Below are positions 8,862 through 18,555 of a stretch of 64,000 nucleotides of DNA, piece by piece. A program made the position numbers and the translations under genes. The stretch is from an uncultured Bacteroidota bacterium. Its GTDB lineage: Bacteria; Bacteroidota; Bacteroidia; Flavobacteriales; Flavobacteriaceae. The notes beneath the pieces were generated by a model, which was not told where the DNA came from, did not search any database, and saw only the letters and a program-made list of their open reading frames with translations. Location: the NCBI GenBank assembly GCA_903838055.1, contig CAILWV010000003.1, positions 22,081-86,080 of the forward strand, written 5' to 3'. How positions within the stretch are numbered: position 1 is the stretch's first letter; every line of letters starts with the position of its first letter.

Positions 8862-9818
8862 TTATATTGCTTGTTTCTCTAGTTTATTCTCTTGCTTTTC
8901 GGCATAAGCCATAGCAGCATCTCTTACCCATTCTCCTTCTTGGTAGGCTTTAATTCTTGCTTCAATTCTTTGTTTGTTGCATGGACCATGGCCTTTTACA
9001 ACTTGCCAAAATTCATCCCAATCAATATCTCCAAAATCATAATGCTTTCTATCTTCGTTCCATTTTAATTTGGAATCCGGTATAGTTAATCCTAAGATAT
9101 TAGCTTGCGGAACCGTTTGATCAACAAATGCTTGACGTAATTCATCGTTTGTTTTTCTTTTTAATTTCCATTTAACAGATTGCTCTGTATTTGGAGATTC
9201 AGCATCACGTGGTCCAAACATCATTAATGAAGGCCACCACCAGCGGTTTAGAGAATCTTGTGCCATAGCTTTTTGTTCTGGAGTTCCATTACAAAGAGTT
9301 AATAAAATTTCATATCCTTGGCGTTGGTGAAAACTTTCTTCTTTACAAATACGAACCATAGCGCGAGAATATGGCCCATAGGAAGTTCCCATTAAAGCTA
9401 CTTGATTCATAATTGCAGCTCCATCTACCAACCATCCTACAGTTCCCATATCTGCCCAAGTTACAGCTGGATAATTAAAAATACTAGAGTATTTAGCTTC
9501 GCCCGAATGCAATTGTTCAAACAATTCATCTCTAGTTATTCCAAGAGTTTCTGCGGCACTATACAAATACAATCCATGGCCACCTTCATCTTGAATTTTA
9601 GCCAGCAAAGCCACTTTTCTTCTTAAGGAAGGAGCGCGAGTAATCCAATTTCCTTCTGGCAACATTCCCACAATTTCGGAATGAGCATGCTGTGAAATTT
9701 GACGAATATGTGTCTTGCGATACTTTTCGGGCATCCAATCTTTTGGTTCTATTTTTTCATCGTTATCAATACGAGCCTGAAACAGTAATTCTAAATTTTT
9801 TACTTCTTTTTCTGACAT
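8862..9818 (-). CDS. paaA: Phenylacetyl-CoA epoxidase catalytic subunit PaaA
   Basis: A 318-residue di-iron ferritin-like oxygenase subunit that inserts one oxygen into the ring of phenylacetyl-CoA. The metal ligands are expected in the two EXXH-type motifs seen, [11 protein letters not shown] and [11 protein letters not shown], with upstream Glu in [15 protein letters not shown]. Length is close to E. coli PaaA (309). It is the second gene of the operon, 50 bases after paaE. Confidence 0.96.
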   Translation of the reverse strand: MSEKEVKNLELLFQARIDNDEKIEPKDWMPEKYRKTHIRQISQHAHSEIVGMLPEGNWITRAPSLRRKVALLAKIQDEGGHGLYLYSAAETLGITRDELFEQLHSGEAKYSSIFNYPAVTWADMGTVGWLVDGAAIMNQVALMGTSYGPYSRAMVRICKEESFHQRQGYEILLTLCNGTPEQKAMAQDSLNRWWWPSLMMFGPRDAESPNTEQSVKWKLKRKTNDELRQAFVDQTVPQANILGLTIPDSKLKWNEDRKHYDFGDIDWDEFWQVVKGHGPCNKQRIEARIKAYQEGEWVRDAAMAYAEKQENKLEKQAI

Positions 9819-9868
9819 AATTTTTTACAATTTATTTGATACTTATGGATGTATTAAGTCTGTTATTT

Positions 9869-10942
9869 TTAAATTCCAAAATCAACTACCACTTTTTTGG
9901 AAGTAGGAACGGCTTGGCAACTAAGCACATAATTTTTGGCTAATTCATCTTCTTCAAGTGAATAATTCAATTTCATTTCTACAGTTCCTTGAATTACTTG
10001 ACAGCGACAGGTACTGCAAACTCCACCTTTACAAGCAAAAGGTAAATCAGCACCAGCGGCTAAAGCACCATCCAGAATAGTATCAAAATCTTCTCCCATT
10101 ACAAAATGGAATTCCTTGCCACCATCTACAATAGTTACTTCGGTTCCTTCTACTTTTTTCTCTACAATTTTGTTAATTCTTAGCTTATCCTCTTCTGTTA
10201 ATCCAGTGGTGAAAAGCTCGTAATGTATTTTATCTTTATGCAATCCAGCTGCAGCTAGTTCCTCACGAATGAGAAAAATCATTTCTTCGGGACCGCATAT
10301 AAAGCAATCACTTACAGCAGGAATATTAATTATTTGTTGGGTTAAAATCTGTAATTTATCATTGGTAAAACGACCATTAAATAATTCGGAGGCACGGTGT
10401 TCTTTGGTTAAAAAATGGAAAATTTCAAATCGATTGAAATATAAATTTTTAAGTTGTTCTAATTCCTCTTTAAAGATGATTGATTTAACCGTTTTATTTA
10501 AATAAAAGAGCTGAAAAGTGCTATTTGGCTCATTTGCAAGATGGTTTTTTATGATAGATAGTATTGGCGTTATTCCACTTCCTGCAGCAAATGCTATATA
10601 GTTTTTTGCTAAACTAGGATTAACTTGAGTGAAAAAAGTTCCATTAGGTGGCATAACTTCTAAGAAATCACCTTTTTTTAATTGGTCATTTACAAATGAA
10701 GAAAATATTCCAGAATCAATTTTTTTAACGGCAACTTGCCAACTGTTTTGTGTTGGACTTGAACATAAAGAATAGGAACGTCTTACTTCGTCACCATTAA
10801 TAGTGGCTCTTAAGGTAAGATGCTGCCCTGAATTATAAATAAAATCAGATTTTAAATTATCAGGAATATCAAAGGTGATTACCGAACAATCTTTAGTTTC
10901 TTTATAAATATCCGCAACTTGTATTCTATGAAATTTGGACAT
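9869..10942 (-). CDS. paaE: Phenylacetyl-CoA epoxidase reductase subunit PaaE
   Basis: NADPH- and FAD-dependent reductase that passes electrons to PaaA. The N-terminal domain has the flavin motif RRSYSLCSSP and the middle domain the nucleotide motif AAGSGITPILSI; the C-terminal 2Fe-2S ferredoxin domain has ACKGGVCSTCRCQV and a fourth Cys in LSCQA. The frame is open to an ATG at 10969, but MSKFHRIQVADIY at 10942 matches the family start (357 residues), and the earlier ATG lies inside the palindromic operator region. It is the first gene of the paa operon; the regulator gene is 131 bases upstream. Confidence 0.94.
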   Translation of the reverse strand: MSKFHRIQVADIYKETKDCSVITFDIPDNLKSDFIYNSGQHLTLRATINGDEVRRSYSLCSSPTQNSWQVAVKKIDSGIFSSFVNDQLKKGDFLEVMPPNGTFFTQVNPSLAKNYIAFAAGSGITPILSIIKNHLANEPNSTFQLFYLNKTVKSIIFKEELEQLKNLYFNRFEIFHFLTKEHRASELFNGRFTNDKLQILTQQIINIPAVSDCFICGPEEMIFLIREELAAAGLHKDKIHYELFTTGLTEEDKLRINKIVEKKVEGTEVTIVDGGKEFHFVMGEDFDTILDGALAAGADLPFACKGGVCSTCRCQVIQGTVEMKLNYSLEEDELAKNYVLSCQAVPTSKKVVVDFGI

Positions 10943-10959
10943 AAAAATATTATTTAACC

Positions 10960-10979
10960 AAACTAACAAATGTTAGTTT
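10960..10979 (-). promoter_or_regulatory. Probable TetR-family operator of the paa operon
   Basis: A perfect palindrome with 9-base arms and a 2-base centre (AAACTAACA, AA, TGTTAGTTT). It ends 17 bases upstream of the preferred paaE ATG and just downstream of a candidate -7 box, so it would cover the transcription start. Symmetry, spacing and the TetR gene next door support an operator. Which ligand releases it (phenylacetyl-CoA in known Paa regulators) is inferred. Confidence 0.7.
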
Positions 10980-10985
10980 ACAATG

Positions 10986-10993
10986 CAAATTTA
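10986..10993 (-). promoter_or_regulatory. Candidate -7 promoter box of the paa operon
   Basis: The minus strand reads TAAATTTG, which fits the Bacteroidota -7 consensus TANNTTTG. A start about 7 bases downstream would fall at 10979-10980, at the edge of the palindrome. No clear TTG -33 box is present at 17-23 bases, so the call is moderate. Confidence 0.5.
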
Positions 10994-11073
10994 CTGATTT
11001 TTTTGTTATGTTACGAAAACGTTGTAATTTTTTTCAGGACATAAATTTATTACAAGAATAAATACATTTAGAA

Positions 11074-11643
11074 TCAGGCTATTCCATTTAACAGGACTTT
11101 TATCATGTTATCTGTCAATGCTTTTGAACTTAATTTATTAGTCTTATTGTACCAGATATATAGGGTTCTTAATGTAGAAAGAATTGAAAAAATTATTACA
11201 TCTAGATTGTAATTCTTTATTTCGCCATTGGCAATTCCTTGTTTTACAATTGTTTTAAAATTATTTTCATACTCTTCCCTCATTTTAATAAAATGAAGTA
11301 ATTCGGCATTTGTTAAGTGCATCCAATCGTTATTAAGGCAAGCCAATGCATCCGGATTTCGAAGAGTAATATCAATGTGCAACTGAATAATACGTTCGAT
11401 TTTAGAAATTGCTGATTCATTAGAAATCAAAACTTCATTCATAATTTTAGTAAATTCTTCGGCAATTTCGATAATAATTAATACTAAAATTTCCTGTTTC
11501 GATTTGATGTGATTATACAAGCTAGCAGCTTTAATATCCATTGCCTGCGCAATATCTCTCATTGTAACTGCACTATAACCTTTCTCTTTGAAAAGTTTAG
11601 CAGCTACATTTATTATTTCGGTTTTTCTGTCGGTAATCTTCAT
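11074..11643 (-). CDS. TetR/AcrR family regulator, probable repressor of the paa operon
   Basis: A 189-residue protein with an N-terminal TetR helix-turn-helix (VTMRDIAQAMDIKAASLYNH, about residues 24-43) after the typical KTEIINVAAKLFKEKGYSA. The C-terminal ligand domain is not diagnostic. It lies directly upstream of paaE in the same direction, 131 bases away, with a palindromic operator between them. TetR-type PaaR regulators that sense phenylacetyl-CoA are known in other bacteria; the same role here is inferred. A site sharing TAACNNNNGTTA with the operator lies 34 bases above its own start, suggesting self-regulation. Confidence 0.85.
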   Translation of the reverse strand: MKITDRKTEIINVAAKLFKEKGYSAVTMRDIAQAMDIKAASLYNHIKSKQEILVLIIIEIAEEFTKIMNEVLISNESAISKIERIIQLHIDITLRNPDALACLNNDWMHLTNAELLHFIKMREEYENNFKTIVKQGIANGEIKNYNLDVIIFSILSTLRTLYIWYNKTNKLSSKALTDNMIKVLLNGIA

Positions 11644-11676
11644 ACGATTTCAAATATAAAGAATATTTTGGCTTAC

Positions 11677-11690
11677 GTAACCTTTGTTAC
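11677..11690 (-). promoter_or_regulatory. Second operator-like site upstream of the TetR gene
   Basis: GTAACCTTTGTTAC is an inverted repeat with 5-base arms. Its core TAACCTTTGTTA shares the pattern TAACNNNNGTTA and the same arm spacing with the paaE operator core (TAACAAATGTTA, 10964-10975). A TATATTTG -7-like box (11651-11658, minus) lies between it and the TetR start codon. It may allow self-regulation or control of the divergent rhodanese gene. Confidence 0.45.
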
Positions 11691-11794
11691 AAAATTGCTA
11701 AAGAAAATACTTTAATTTTGGCATCAGATTGTTTCTTTAATGCATCTAAAAGAATCAATATTTACAAAAAAATAATTTAAAAAAATAATAAAAT

Positions 11795-12103
11795 ATGGGA
11801 CTATTAAGCATGTTAGGTTTAGGCGGAAAATCGGAAAGTGTTACAGAATTTATAGCTAAAGGTGCTGTAATTATTGATGTAAGAACTCCAGGAGAATACC
11901 AAGGAGGTCATATAAAAGGATCAAAAAACATTCCGTTAAATGAACTTTCAGAAAAAATAGCTGAAATAAAAAAATGGGAGAAACCAATTATTGCTTGTTG
12001 TGCAAGCGGAATGCGAAGTGCTCAGGCAACTTCAATTTTGAAGAGTAATGAAGTGGACGCCATGAATGGTGGCGGATGGAGTAGTTTGCAAAATAAAATG
12101 TAA
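11795..12103 (+). CDS. Single-domain rhodanese-like protein
   Basis: A 102-residue rhodanese domain. The segment IDVRTPGEYQGGHIKGSKNI is the CH2A-like motif and IIACCASGMRSAQAT holds the active-site Cys loop (C-A-S-G-M-R), suggesting an active sulfurtransferase, possibly in sulfide or thiosulfate handling. There is no signal peptide. It is transcribed away from the TetR gene, and its stop is 11 bases from the convergent GSCFA gene, with no clear terminator between. Confidence 0.88.
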   Translation: MGLLSMLGLGGKSESVTEFIAKGAVIIDVRTPGEYQGGHIKGSKNIPLNELSEKIAEIKKWEKPIIACCASGMRSAQATSILKSNEVDAMNGGGWSSLQNKM

Positions 12104-12114
12104 ACGAAATTAAT

Positions 12115-13065
12115 TTAGAATTTCATAAATGGAAATTGCGCTTTGAGTAGAGCTGCTTTTTCAGAAAGGTTTTGAAGAAATTTAATATGGCTTATCGACT
12201 CTGGATGAAACGGGCGATGGGCCATTCCTTTTTGTATACTTTCCACTTCAAGCAGAATTGAATTTGCTTGATCGGTAATGGTGCTTTCGCAAAAACGTTC
12301 CCAAATATAATCTATAGCAATTGAATTGGGATGCAACATATCTTGGGCATAAAACCGATAATCACGAAGTTCATCCATCATAATTTCGTAAGAAGGAAAA
12401 TAATGGATATTGGACAATGGATACTTTATTATTTTTTGGACAGCCGTTATTAAATGAGCCTTACTTAATTGGTTCTCAACAAACCCATCCTTTAGGTGAC
12501 GTACAGGAGAAATAGTGAAAATAAAATTACACTTCGGATTTGCTTTTTGAATAAATTCAATACTATTTTGAATAGATTTTTCGATATTTTCAACAGAAAT
12601 AATTTCTTTATCAAACTGATTTTGGGATACTTTATGGCAATTTGCAACAACGCTTTCTGAAGATTTTAATTTATAAACCCAAGAAGTTCCATAGGTAATA
12701 ATTATATGAGTTGCAGTAATTAATTGCTGATTCATTTTAACAAGAATTTGATTCAATTGAGAAAGAAATTCTTCTTTATTATCGGTACTTAAATCGGAAT
12801 GCACCTCGAAAGAATGCCATAAATCGTTATAAAAAAAAAGATCTTCAGCAGTAAAATAATTCAGTTTAATGGCTCTATCAATAATCTTTTCAATAGAAAT
12901 TGGATTGAATATTATTCCGAAAGGATTTGTGGTATTTTGAAACTTATAAAAATCCAATTTCTCTCCCATATTCTCAGCAAAACAAGAGCCAATAGAAACT
13001 ATTTTAGAAGAATAGTCTATTGGTGAATTGGATTTTGCAATCGGAATTTTAGTAGTGAAATTCAT
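12115..13065 (-). CDS. GSCFA domain-containing protein
   Basis: A 316-residue protein with the family-naming motif IVSIGSCFAENMGEKL near residue 25 and later conserved blocks ITYGTSWVYKL, FIFTISPVRHLKDG and AQDMLHPNSIAIDYIWERF. The spaced Gly-Ser and Asp-X-X-His blocks resemble SGNH/GDSL-type hydrolases, so a hydrolase or acyltransferase role is plausible but not established. It follows trmH by 10 bases on the same strand and is probably co-transcribed with it. Confidence 0.88.
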   Translation of the reverse strand: MNFTTKIPIAKSNSPIDYSSKIVSIGSCFAENMGEKLDFYKFQNTTNPFGIIFNPISIEKIIDRAIKLNYFTAEDLFFYNDLWHSFEVHSDLSTDNKEEFLSQLNQILVKMNQQLITATHIIITYGTSWVYKLKSSESVVANCHKVSQNQFDKEIISVENIEKSIQNSIEFIQKANPKCNFIFTISPVRHLKDGFVENQLSKAHLITAVQKIIKYPLSNIHYFPSYEIMMDELRDYRFYAQDMLHPNSIAIDYIWERFCESTITDQANSILLEVESIQKGMAHRPFHPESISHIKFLQNLSEKAALLKAQFPFMKF

Positions 13066-13075
13066 ATTTTATGGA

Positions 13076-13738
13076 TTAGATATTATGTTCAGCGTTGTAT
13101 CGCGCTTCGATTCGCTTAATATCCTTAATGGTATTTTTAGCCCATTGTAATCTTTTTTCAAGTATTTCGTTTTCTGATAATTGCCAATTAATTTCCGATT
13201 TGTGCAAACGACTCATTAGATTTTGAATTATAATGGCAGCTGAAACAGAAATATTCAAACTTTCGGTAAATCCTGCCATTGGAATCTTAATAAATCCGTC
13301 AGCATTTTGGAGTACTTCTGTAGATAAACCATCCCTTTCTGTTCCGAAAAAAAGGGCACTTGGTTTTGAAATATCAAAATCATCTAAATCACAATCGTTT
13401 TCGTGGGGTGAAGTGGCAATAATTTGATACCCTTTACTTCTCATATCCGAAATACAACCCGAAATACTATCAAACCGATTCACATCTACCCATTTTTGGG
13501 CTCCCATAGCAATTTCTTTATCTATAGATTTTGTGTAGCGTTCTTCAATGACATTTAGTTGTTGGATGCCAAAAACTTCACAACTTCGCATTACAGCGCT
13601 AGTGTTATGTAATTGAAAAACATCTTCCATACAAATTGTAAAATGATTGGTTCGTTTTGCCAAAACTTGTTGAAACCGTTCCTTTCTATTGTCAGTAAGG
13701 ATGTTTTCTAAAAAGAATAGGTATTCTAAATCGACCAT
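13076..13738 (-). CDS. trmH: TrmH family tRNA/rRNA 2'-O-ribose methyltransferase
   Basis: A 220-residue SpoU/TrmH (SPOUT) methyltransferase. Motif 1 is LHNTSAVMRSCEVFGI, motif 2 ALFFGTERDGLSTEVL and motif 3 IPMAGFTESLNISVSAAI, which form the knotted SAM site. The overall pattern and length match TrmH (E. coli 229), which methylates G18 of tRNA, although an rRNA target cannot be excluded. A TATTTTTG -7-like box lies at 13758-13765 on the minus strand, 20 bases above the start. Confidence 0.87.
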   Translation of the reverse strand: MVDLEYLFFLENILTDNRKERFQQVLAKRTNHFTICMEDVFQLHNTSAVMRSCEVFGIQQLNVIEERYTKSIDKEIAMGAQKWVDVNRFDSISGCISDMRSKGYQIIATSPHENDCDLDDFDISKPSALFFGTERDGLSTEVLQNADGFIKIPMAGFTESLNISVSAAIIIQNLMSRLHKSEINWQLSENEILEKRLQWAKNTIKDIKRIEARYNAEHNI

Positions 13739-13939
13739 TTGGGAATAATATTTTTGACAAAAATAGTAAAATTGGAAGGTTTTTATTCAATTAAAAAAAG
13801 TGATGAAAGATATATTAATTAGGAAATGCTGTTTTTTTTTCAATTTACAAGATATAAAATTGATAAAAAACTGAAATTTGATTACAAAACACTGAACACT
13901 AATGCTTACTTTTGCAACTTCAAATAACAACACAACAAC

Positions 13940-15283
13940 ATGCAACTAACTGAATTAAACGCTATTTCTCCTATTGACGGAAGATATAGAAGCAAAACTG
14001 TTTCCTTATCGCCATTCTTTTCAGAGGAAGCGCTTATTAAATATAGGGTTTTAATAGAAGTCGAATATTTTATTGCACTTTGCGAAGCCGAATTACCTCA
14101 ACTTTCTGGCGTTAGCAAATCTGTTTTTGAGGATTTACGTAAAATTTATACTAATTTTTCTACCGAAGACGCCCTTTGGATAAAAGAAACCGAAAAAACT
14201 ACGAACCACGATGTAAAAGCGGTAGAGTATTTCATCAAAAGTAAATTTGAAGCGTTAGGATTAGAACAATTTAAGGAATTCATCCACTTTGGTTTGACAT
14301 CTCAAGACATCAATAACACAGCCATTCCGCTATCTACTAAAGAAGCCTTCGAAAAAGTATATTTACCTGGGCTGATTTCTTTAATTTCTAAATTAAAAGA
14401 ATTATCTGTTGAATGGGCGACCATCCCAATGCTTGCAAGAACTCATGGACAGCCTGCCTCTCCAACTCGTTTAGGAAAAGAAATATTAGTTTTTGTAGAA
14501 CGACTTGAAGAGCAAATGCGTTTGTTATTTAACATTCCGTTTGCGGCTAAATTTGGCGGCGCTACAGGGAATTACAATGCACATCACGTAGCGTATCCAA
14601 CAACCGACTGGAAGAAATTTGGAACTGATTTTGTTGAATCAACTTTAGGATTACACCATTCTTTTCCTACAACGCAAATAGAACATTACGATCATTTTGC
14701 AGCTTTTTTTGATGCTTTAAAGCGAATTAATACCATAATAATGGATTTAGATCGCGACATTTGGACGTATGTTTCAATGGATTATTTCAAACAAAAAATC
14801 AAAGCAGGTGAAATTGGTTCTTCTGCCATGCCTCATAAAGTAAACCCTATTGATTTTGAAAATAGCGAAGGAAATCTTGGAATTGCAAATGCTATTTTTG
14901 AGCACCTTTCTGCAAAATTGCCACTTTCTAGATTGCAACGTGATTTAACTGATAGCACCGTTTTGAGAAACATTGGTGTTCCAATGGGACACACTCTAAT
15001 TGCCTTTGAATCGACTTTAAAAGGGTTGAATAAATTGCTATTAAACGAAAATAAATTTCACGAAGATTTAGAGAAAAACTGGGCTGTAGTTGCCGAGGCA
15101 ATCCAAACCATATTAAGAAGAGAAGGCTACCCAAACCCATATGAAGCATTGAAAGGATTGACTAGAACAAACGAAACAATTGACAAAAATGCAATTCACA
15201 CTTTCATTCAAACCCTAGAAGTTTCTGATGAAATAAAAGTGGAACTTATGCAAATCACACCAAGTAATTTTGTAGGGATTTAA
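13940..15283 (+). CDS. purB: Adenylosuccinate lyase
   Basis: A 447-residue fumarase/aspartase superfamily enzyme acting twice in purine synthesis (SAICAR to AICAR and adenylosuccinate to AMP). The signature GSSAMPHKVNPIDFENSEGN and the catalytic blocks TNHDVKAVEYFIK, HFGLTSQDINNTA and ARTHGQPASPT are all present. It matches the E. coli-type PurB (456). A TACTTTTG -7-like box lies at 13907-13914, 26 bases above the ATG. The DNA downstream lacks an obvious terminator. Confidence 0.97.
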   Translation: MQLTELNAISPIDGRYRSKTVSLSPFFSEEALIKYRVLIEVEYFIALCEAELPQLSGVSKSVFEDLRKIYTNFSTEDALWIKETEKTTNHDVKAVEYFIKSKFEALGLEQFKEFIHFGLTSQDINNTAIPLSTKEAFEKVYLPGLISLISKLKELSVEWATIPMLARTHGQPASPTRLGKEILVFVERLEEQMRLLFNIPFAAKFGGATGNYNAHHVAYPTTDWKKFGTDFVESTLGLHHSFPTTQIEHYDHFAAFFDALKRINTIIMDLDRDIWTYVSMDYFKQKIKAGEIGSSAMPHKVNPIDFENSEGNLGIANAIFEHLSAKLPLSRLQRDLTDSTVLRNIGVPMGHTLIAFESTLKGLNKLLLNENKFHEDLEKNWAVVAEAIQTILRREGYPNPYEALKGLTRTNETIDKNAIHTFIQTLEVSDEIKVELMQITPSNFVGI

Positions 15284-15334
15284 TTGACCTTCTGATATGT
15301 TGTTCATTTATTACTAACTAGTTAATTCAAAAAT

Positions 15335-15961
15335 ATGTTTAAGAAAATTCTAAAAATAATTTTGATTTTATCTGGAATTGGACTTTTATTTTTAATAGGC
15401 TACATAATTATGATTATTTATGCTTTTGGTGGCTTTGATAAAGATTATTCAGTTACAGATTTAAAAGATAATTTCGAAAATAATAAAACGAAAATTTATG
15501 AACTAAAAAAATATTTTAACCAAATTGTTCCGAAAGATAAATTTGTGGAAATTGAATTTGAAGATGATAATACATTAGCGAGATTTGGAATTTCAAAATT
15601 AGACTCTACAAAAAACGGATTTAATAAAAGAATTTTTTTAGAATGGGATTTAAAAACTGACAATTCTAGAATGGATAGTATAATTAATACGTTAGGCTGG
15701 ACAAGAGAAACTTTAAAAATAATCAAACAGAAATTAGACGATGCGGATTGCATTCAAATTGAAAGTGGTGAACCAACTAAAATTGGTTTTAAACGAAGTG
15801 GAATGGGAATGTATTCCTTTAATGTTTTTGATAATCCAATTCCTGAAAATTTAAGAAATAAGTATAATGATAGTTGTACTTATATACAAGTAAATGACAA
15901 ATTAGTGTTAGAGTATGGCGGAGGAGCAATAGGTTCGCAATGCTTCTATAACATAAGATAA
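15335..15961 (+). CDS. Hypothetical membrane-anchored protein
   Basis: Not recognised. It is 208 residues with one N-terminal membrane segment (about residues 5-30, IILILSGIGLLFLIGYIIMI) and an acidic, mostly soluble remainder. The C-terminal part has ESGEPTKIGFKRSGMGMYSF and ends in VLEYGGGAIGSQCFYNIR. It lies 51 bases after purB in the same direction, and no partner gives a clue to function. Confidence 0.7.
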   Translation: MFKKILKIILILSGIGLLFLIGYIIMIIYAFGGFDKDYSVTDLKDNFENNKTKIYELKKYFNQIVPKDKFVEIEFEDDNTLARFGISKLDSTKNGFNKRIFLEWDLKTDNSRMDSIINTLGWTRETLKIIKQKLDDADCIQIESGEPTKIGFKRSGMGMYSFNVFDNPIPENLRNKYNDSCTYIQVNDKLVLEYGGGAIGSQCFYNIR

Positions 15962-16083
15962 TTATAGCAGCCTAAACCTCCTACTTTGGTTTTGAAATCA
16001 CTGAATTGAAATTAAATAAACAAGAATCGCATCTAAATGGTGTGATTTTTTTTTAGTTTTGTCTTATTCATAGAATAATCTAG

Positions 16084-16509
16084 ATGGAAATAAAAGCACG
16101 AATAAGAGATTTTATTAAAAGTCAACCCGAGCTAAAACAGAATGAAATGCAAGAATTGCACAATCTCATTCTACAAATCTTACCTAATTGCAAACAATGG
16201 TATTTTGATGGTAAGAATGAAAATGGTAAACAAATAGCTCACCCAACGATTGGTTATGGAAATTACACAATAACTTATAAAGATGGAAGTACTAGAGAAT
16301 TTTTCAGAATTGGATTATTAGCAAATACTACTGGACTTGCCGTTCATATTATGGGTTTAGAGGACAAAAAATTCTTACAAGACAACTATGGAAAAACTAT
16401 TGGCAAAGCTAAAGTTGGAAGTTATGGCATAACCTTTAAGTCGATTATGGATATAAATTTAGAAATACTAAAAGAAGTAATTTTTTTTAGAGCAGAGCTT
16501 AACAATTAA
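16084..16509 (+). CDS. DUF1801-like small protein
   Basis: A 141-residue protein whose start (IRDFIKSQPELKQNEMQELHNLILQILPNCKQWYFDGKNEN) and end (DINLEILKEVIFF) resemble DUF1801/YdhG-like proteins, which usually have a helical head, a beta sheet and a closing helix. Function is unknown. It lies in a loose group of small plus-strand genes, 28 bases before the VOC gene. Confidence 0.7.
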   Translation: MEIKARIRDFIKSQPELKQNEMQELHNLILQILPNCKQWYFDGKNENGKQIAHPTIGYGNYTITYKDGSTREFFRIGLLANTTGLAVHIMGLEDKKFLQDNYGKTIGKAKVGSYGITFKSIMDINLEILKEVIFFRAELNN

Positions 16510-16537
16510 CAAACTTTAATATTAATAATATAAAAAT

Positions 16538-16975
16538 ATGGCACAAATAAATCCTCACATTAACTTCAACGGAAATGCCGAAGAAGCATTTACATTTTAC
16601 AAATCGGTATTTGGCGGAGAGTTTGCAAAAATAATGCGCTTCAAAGACTTGGCAAGTGATGAATTTCCGGTTGCAGAAAAGGAAGCAAATAAAATAATGC
16701 ACATTGCATTACAAATTGGAGATAGTATTTTAATGGCAAATGATGTTCCTGAAATTTTGGGACCAACAAACGAGAACGAAAATAGATCTAAAATAGCAAT
16801 CAGTGCTGAAAGCAAAGAAGAAGCCGACAGATTATTCAGCGGACTTTCAGCAGGTGGACAAATTGAATTTCCTATTTCCGATAGTCCTTGGGGTTCTTAT
16901 TTTGGTATGTTTAGAGATAAATATGGAATTGAATGGATGGTTGACTTTGATCCTAAATACAAAGGGAAATTGTAA
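16538..16975 (+). CDS. VOC superfamily (PhnB-like glyoxalase fold) protein
   Basis: A 145-residue PhnB-type protein of the glyoxalase/dioxygenase fold. It begins INPHINFNGNAEEAFTFYKS, contains HIALQIGDSILMANDVPE, and ends GSYFGMFRDKYGIEWMVDF, all family hallmarks. The substrate cannot be inferred. The last gene of its group; a strong terminator follows at 17006. Confidence 0.9.
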   Translation: MAQINPHINFNGNAEEAFTFYKSVFGGEFAKIMRFKDLASDEFPVAEKEANKIMHIALQIGDSILMANDVPEILGPTNENENRSKIAISAESKEEADRLFSGLSAGGQIEFPISDSPWGSYFGMFRDKYGIEWMVDFDPKYKGKL

Positions 16976-17005
16976 ACAAATTAACTAACATTGTCTTAAA
17001 AAAAG

Positions 17006-17034
17006 AATAGCACGTATTTGAAATACGTGCTATT
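17006..17034. terminator. Bidirectional terminator hairpin between VOC gene and guaB
   Basis: A perfect inverted repeat with 14-base arms (AATAGCACGTATTT / AAATACGTGCTATT) around a single G, with an A-run to the left and T-rich sequence to the right. It lies between the convergent ends of the VOC gene and guaB and can serve both. Confidence 0.85.
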
Positions 17035-17082
17035 TGTATAATGAAATTCCTAAGAATTTAAAACCGGGAACAAAAAACTAAA

Positions 17083-18555
17083 CTATCTTGAATAATTTGG
17101 AGCTTCTTTGGTAATAGTCACATTATGTGGATGACTTTCACCAATTCCGCTAGCTGTAATTCTAACAAAGCGACCAGTTTCTTGAAGAGTAGGAACATCT
17201 TTAGCTCCGCAATATCCCATTCCGGCACGAAGACCACCTACAAATTGTTGCATACTTTCGTTTAGTTCTCCTTTGTAAGGCACGCGCCCTACAATTCCTT
17301 CTGGAACTAATTTTTTTATATCATCTTCTACATCTTGAAAATAACGATCTTTGGATCCATCTTCCATTGCTTCAATAGAGCCCATTCCGCGGTAAGACTT
17401 AAATTTTCGTCCTTCAAAAATAATAGTTTCTCCCGGAGATTCTTTAGTTCCTGCTAATAGCGATCCTAACATAACACAATCTGCTCCTGCGGCAATAGCT
17501 TTAGGTATATCACCTGTGTAACGAATTCCACCATCAGCAATTACAGGAACACCTGTGCCTTTTAATGCTGCAGCAACTTCTAATACTGCAGAAAATTGAG
17601 GAAAACCGACTCCTGCAACTACTCTAGTAGTACAAATAGATCCAGGTCCGATTCCTACTTTCACGGCATCAGCACCATTTGCAACTAAATATAATGCTGC
17701 TTCGGGAGTAGCAATGTTTCCAACTACCACATCCAAATCTGGGAATTTATCTTTTACTTGTTTTAAAACCGTTACTACACCTTGCGTATGTCCGTGAGCA
17801 GTATCAATAATTACAGCATCTACACCAGCATTAACTAAAGCCGTTGCTCTTTCAAGCACATCGGCTGTTACCCCTAATGCAGCAGCAACACGTAAACGAC
17901 CAAATTTATCTTTATTGGCAATAGGTTTTTGCGTTAGTTTGGTAATATCTCTAAACGTAATTAACCCAACTAATTTATAATCCGCATCCACTACAGGTAG
18001 CTTTTCAATTTTATTTTGTTGCAAAATCCCTTCAGCTTCTTGTAAAGTCGTTCCTACCGCAGCAGTTACTAAATTTTTAGAAGTCATTACTTCAAGTATA
18101 GAACGGGAATTTATTTTTTCAAATCTCAAATCGCGATTAGTAGCAATTCCTTTAAGGATTCCGTTTTCATCTACAACTGGAATTCCGCCAATTCCAAATT
18201 CTTTCATGGCTTGTTTAGCATCTCCAACTGTTGCTGTTAAAGGTAAGGTTACCGGATCTATGATCATTCCAGCTTCGGCACGTTTCACTTTTTTAACTTT
18301 TGCTGCTTGCTGTTCAATGGTCATGTTTTTATGCAAAACACCAATTCCGCCTTCTTGTGCCATAGCTATTGCCATAGAGCTCTCGGTAACAGTATCCATA
18401 GCAGCAGAAACAATAGGAACGTTTAACGTAATGTTTCTAGAGAACTTCGATTGGATGCTAACTTCGCGTGGTAATACTTCAGAGTAATTAGGAATAAGCA
18501 GAACATCGTCGTAAGTAAGACCTTCGCCAATGATTTTAGAAGTGTGTGCTTTCAT
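17083..18555 (-). CDS. guaB: IMP dehydrogenase
   Basis: A 490-residue enzyme making XMP from IMP in guanine nucleotide synthesis. It has the TIM-barrel start [15 protein letters not shown], two inserted CBS domains (about residues 95-205), and the catalytic loop [18 protein letters not shown] with its Cys. The flap and C-terminal block [15 protein letters not shown] are intact. Length matches the family (488). A TATATTTG -7-like box at 18586-18593 (minus) would give a leader of about 24 bases. Confidence 0.98.
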   Translation of the reverse strand: MKAHTSKIIGEGLTYDDVLLIPNYSEVLPREVSIQSKFSRNITLNVPIVSAAMDTVTESSMAIAMAQEGGIGVLHKNMTIEQQAAKVKKVKRAEAGMIIDPVTLPLTATVGDAKQAMKEFGIGGIPVVDENGILKGIATNRDLRFEKINSRSILEVMTSKNLVTAAVGTTLQEAEGILQQNKIEKLPVVDADYKLVGLITFRDITKLTQKPIANKDKFGRLRVAAALGVTADVLERATALVNAGVDAVIIDTAHGHTQGVVTVLKQVKDKFPDLDVVVGNIATPEAALYLVANGADAVKVGIGPGSICTTRVVAGVGFPQFSAVLEVAAALKGTGVPVIADGGIRYTGDIPKAIAAGADCVMLGSLLAGTKESPGETIIFEGRKFKSYRGMGSIEAMEDGSKDRYFQDVEDDIKKLVPEGIVGRVPYKGELNESMQQFVGGLRAGMGYCGAKDVPTLQETGRFVRITASGIGESHPHNVTITKEAPNYSR

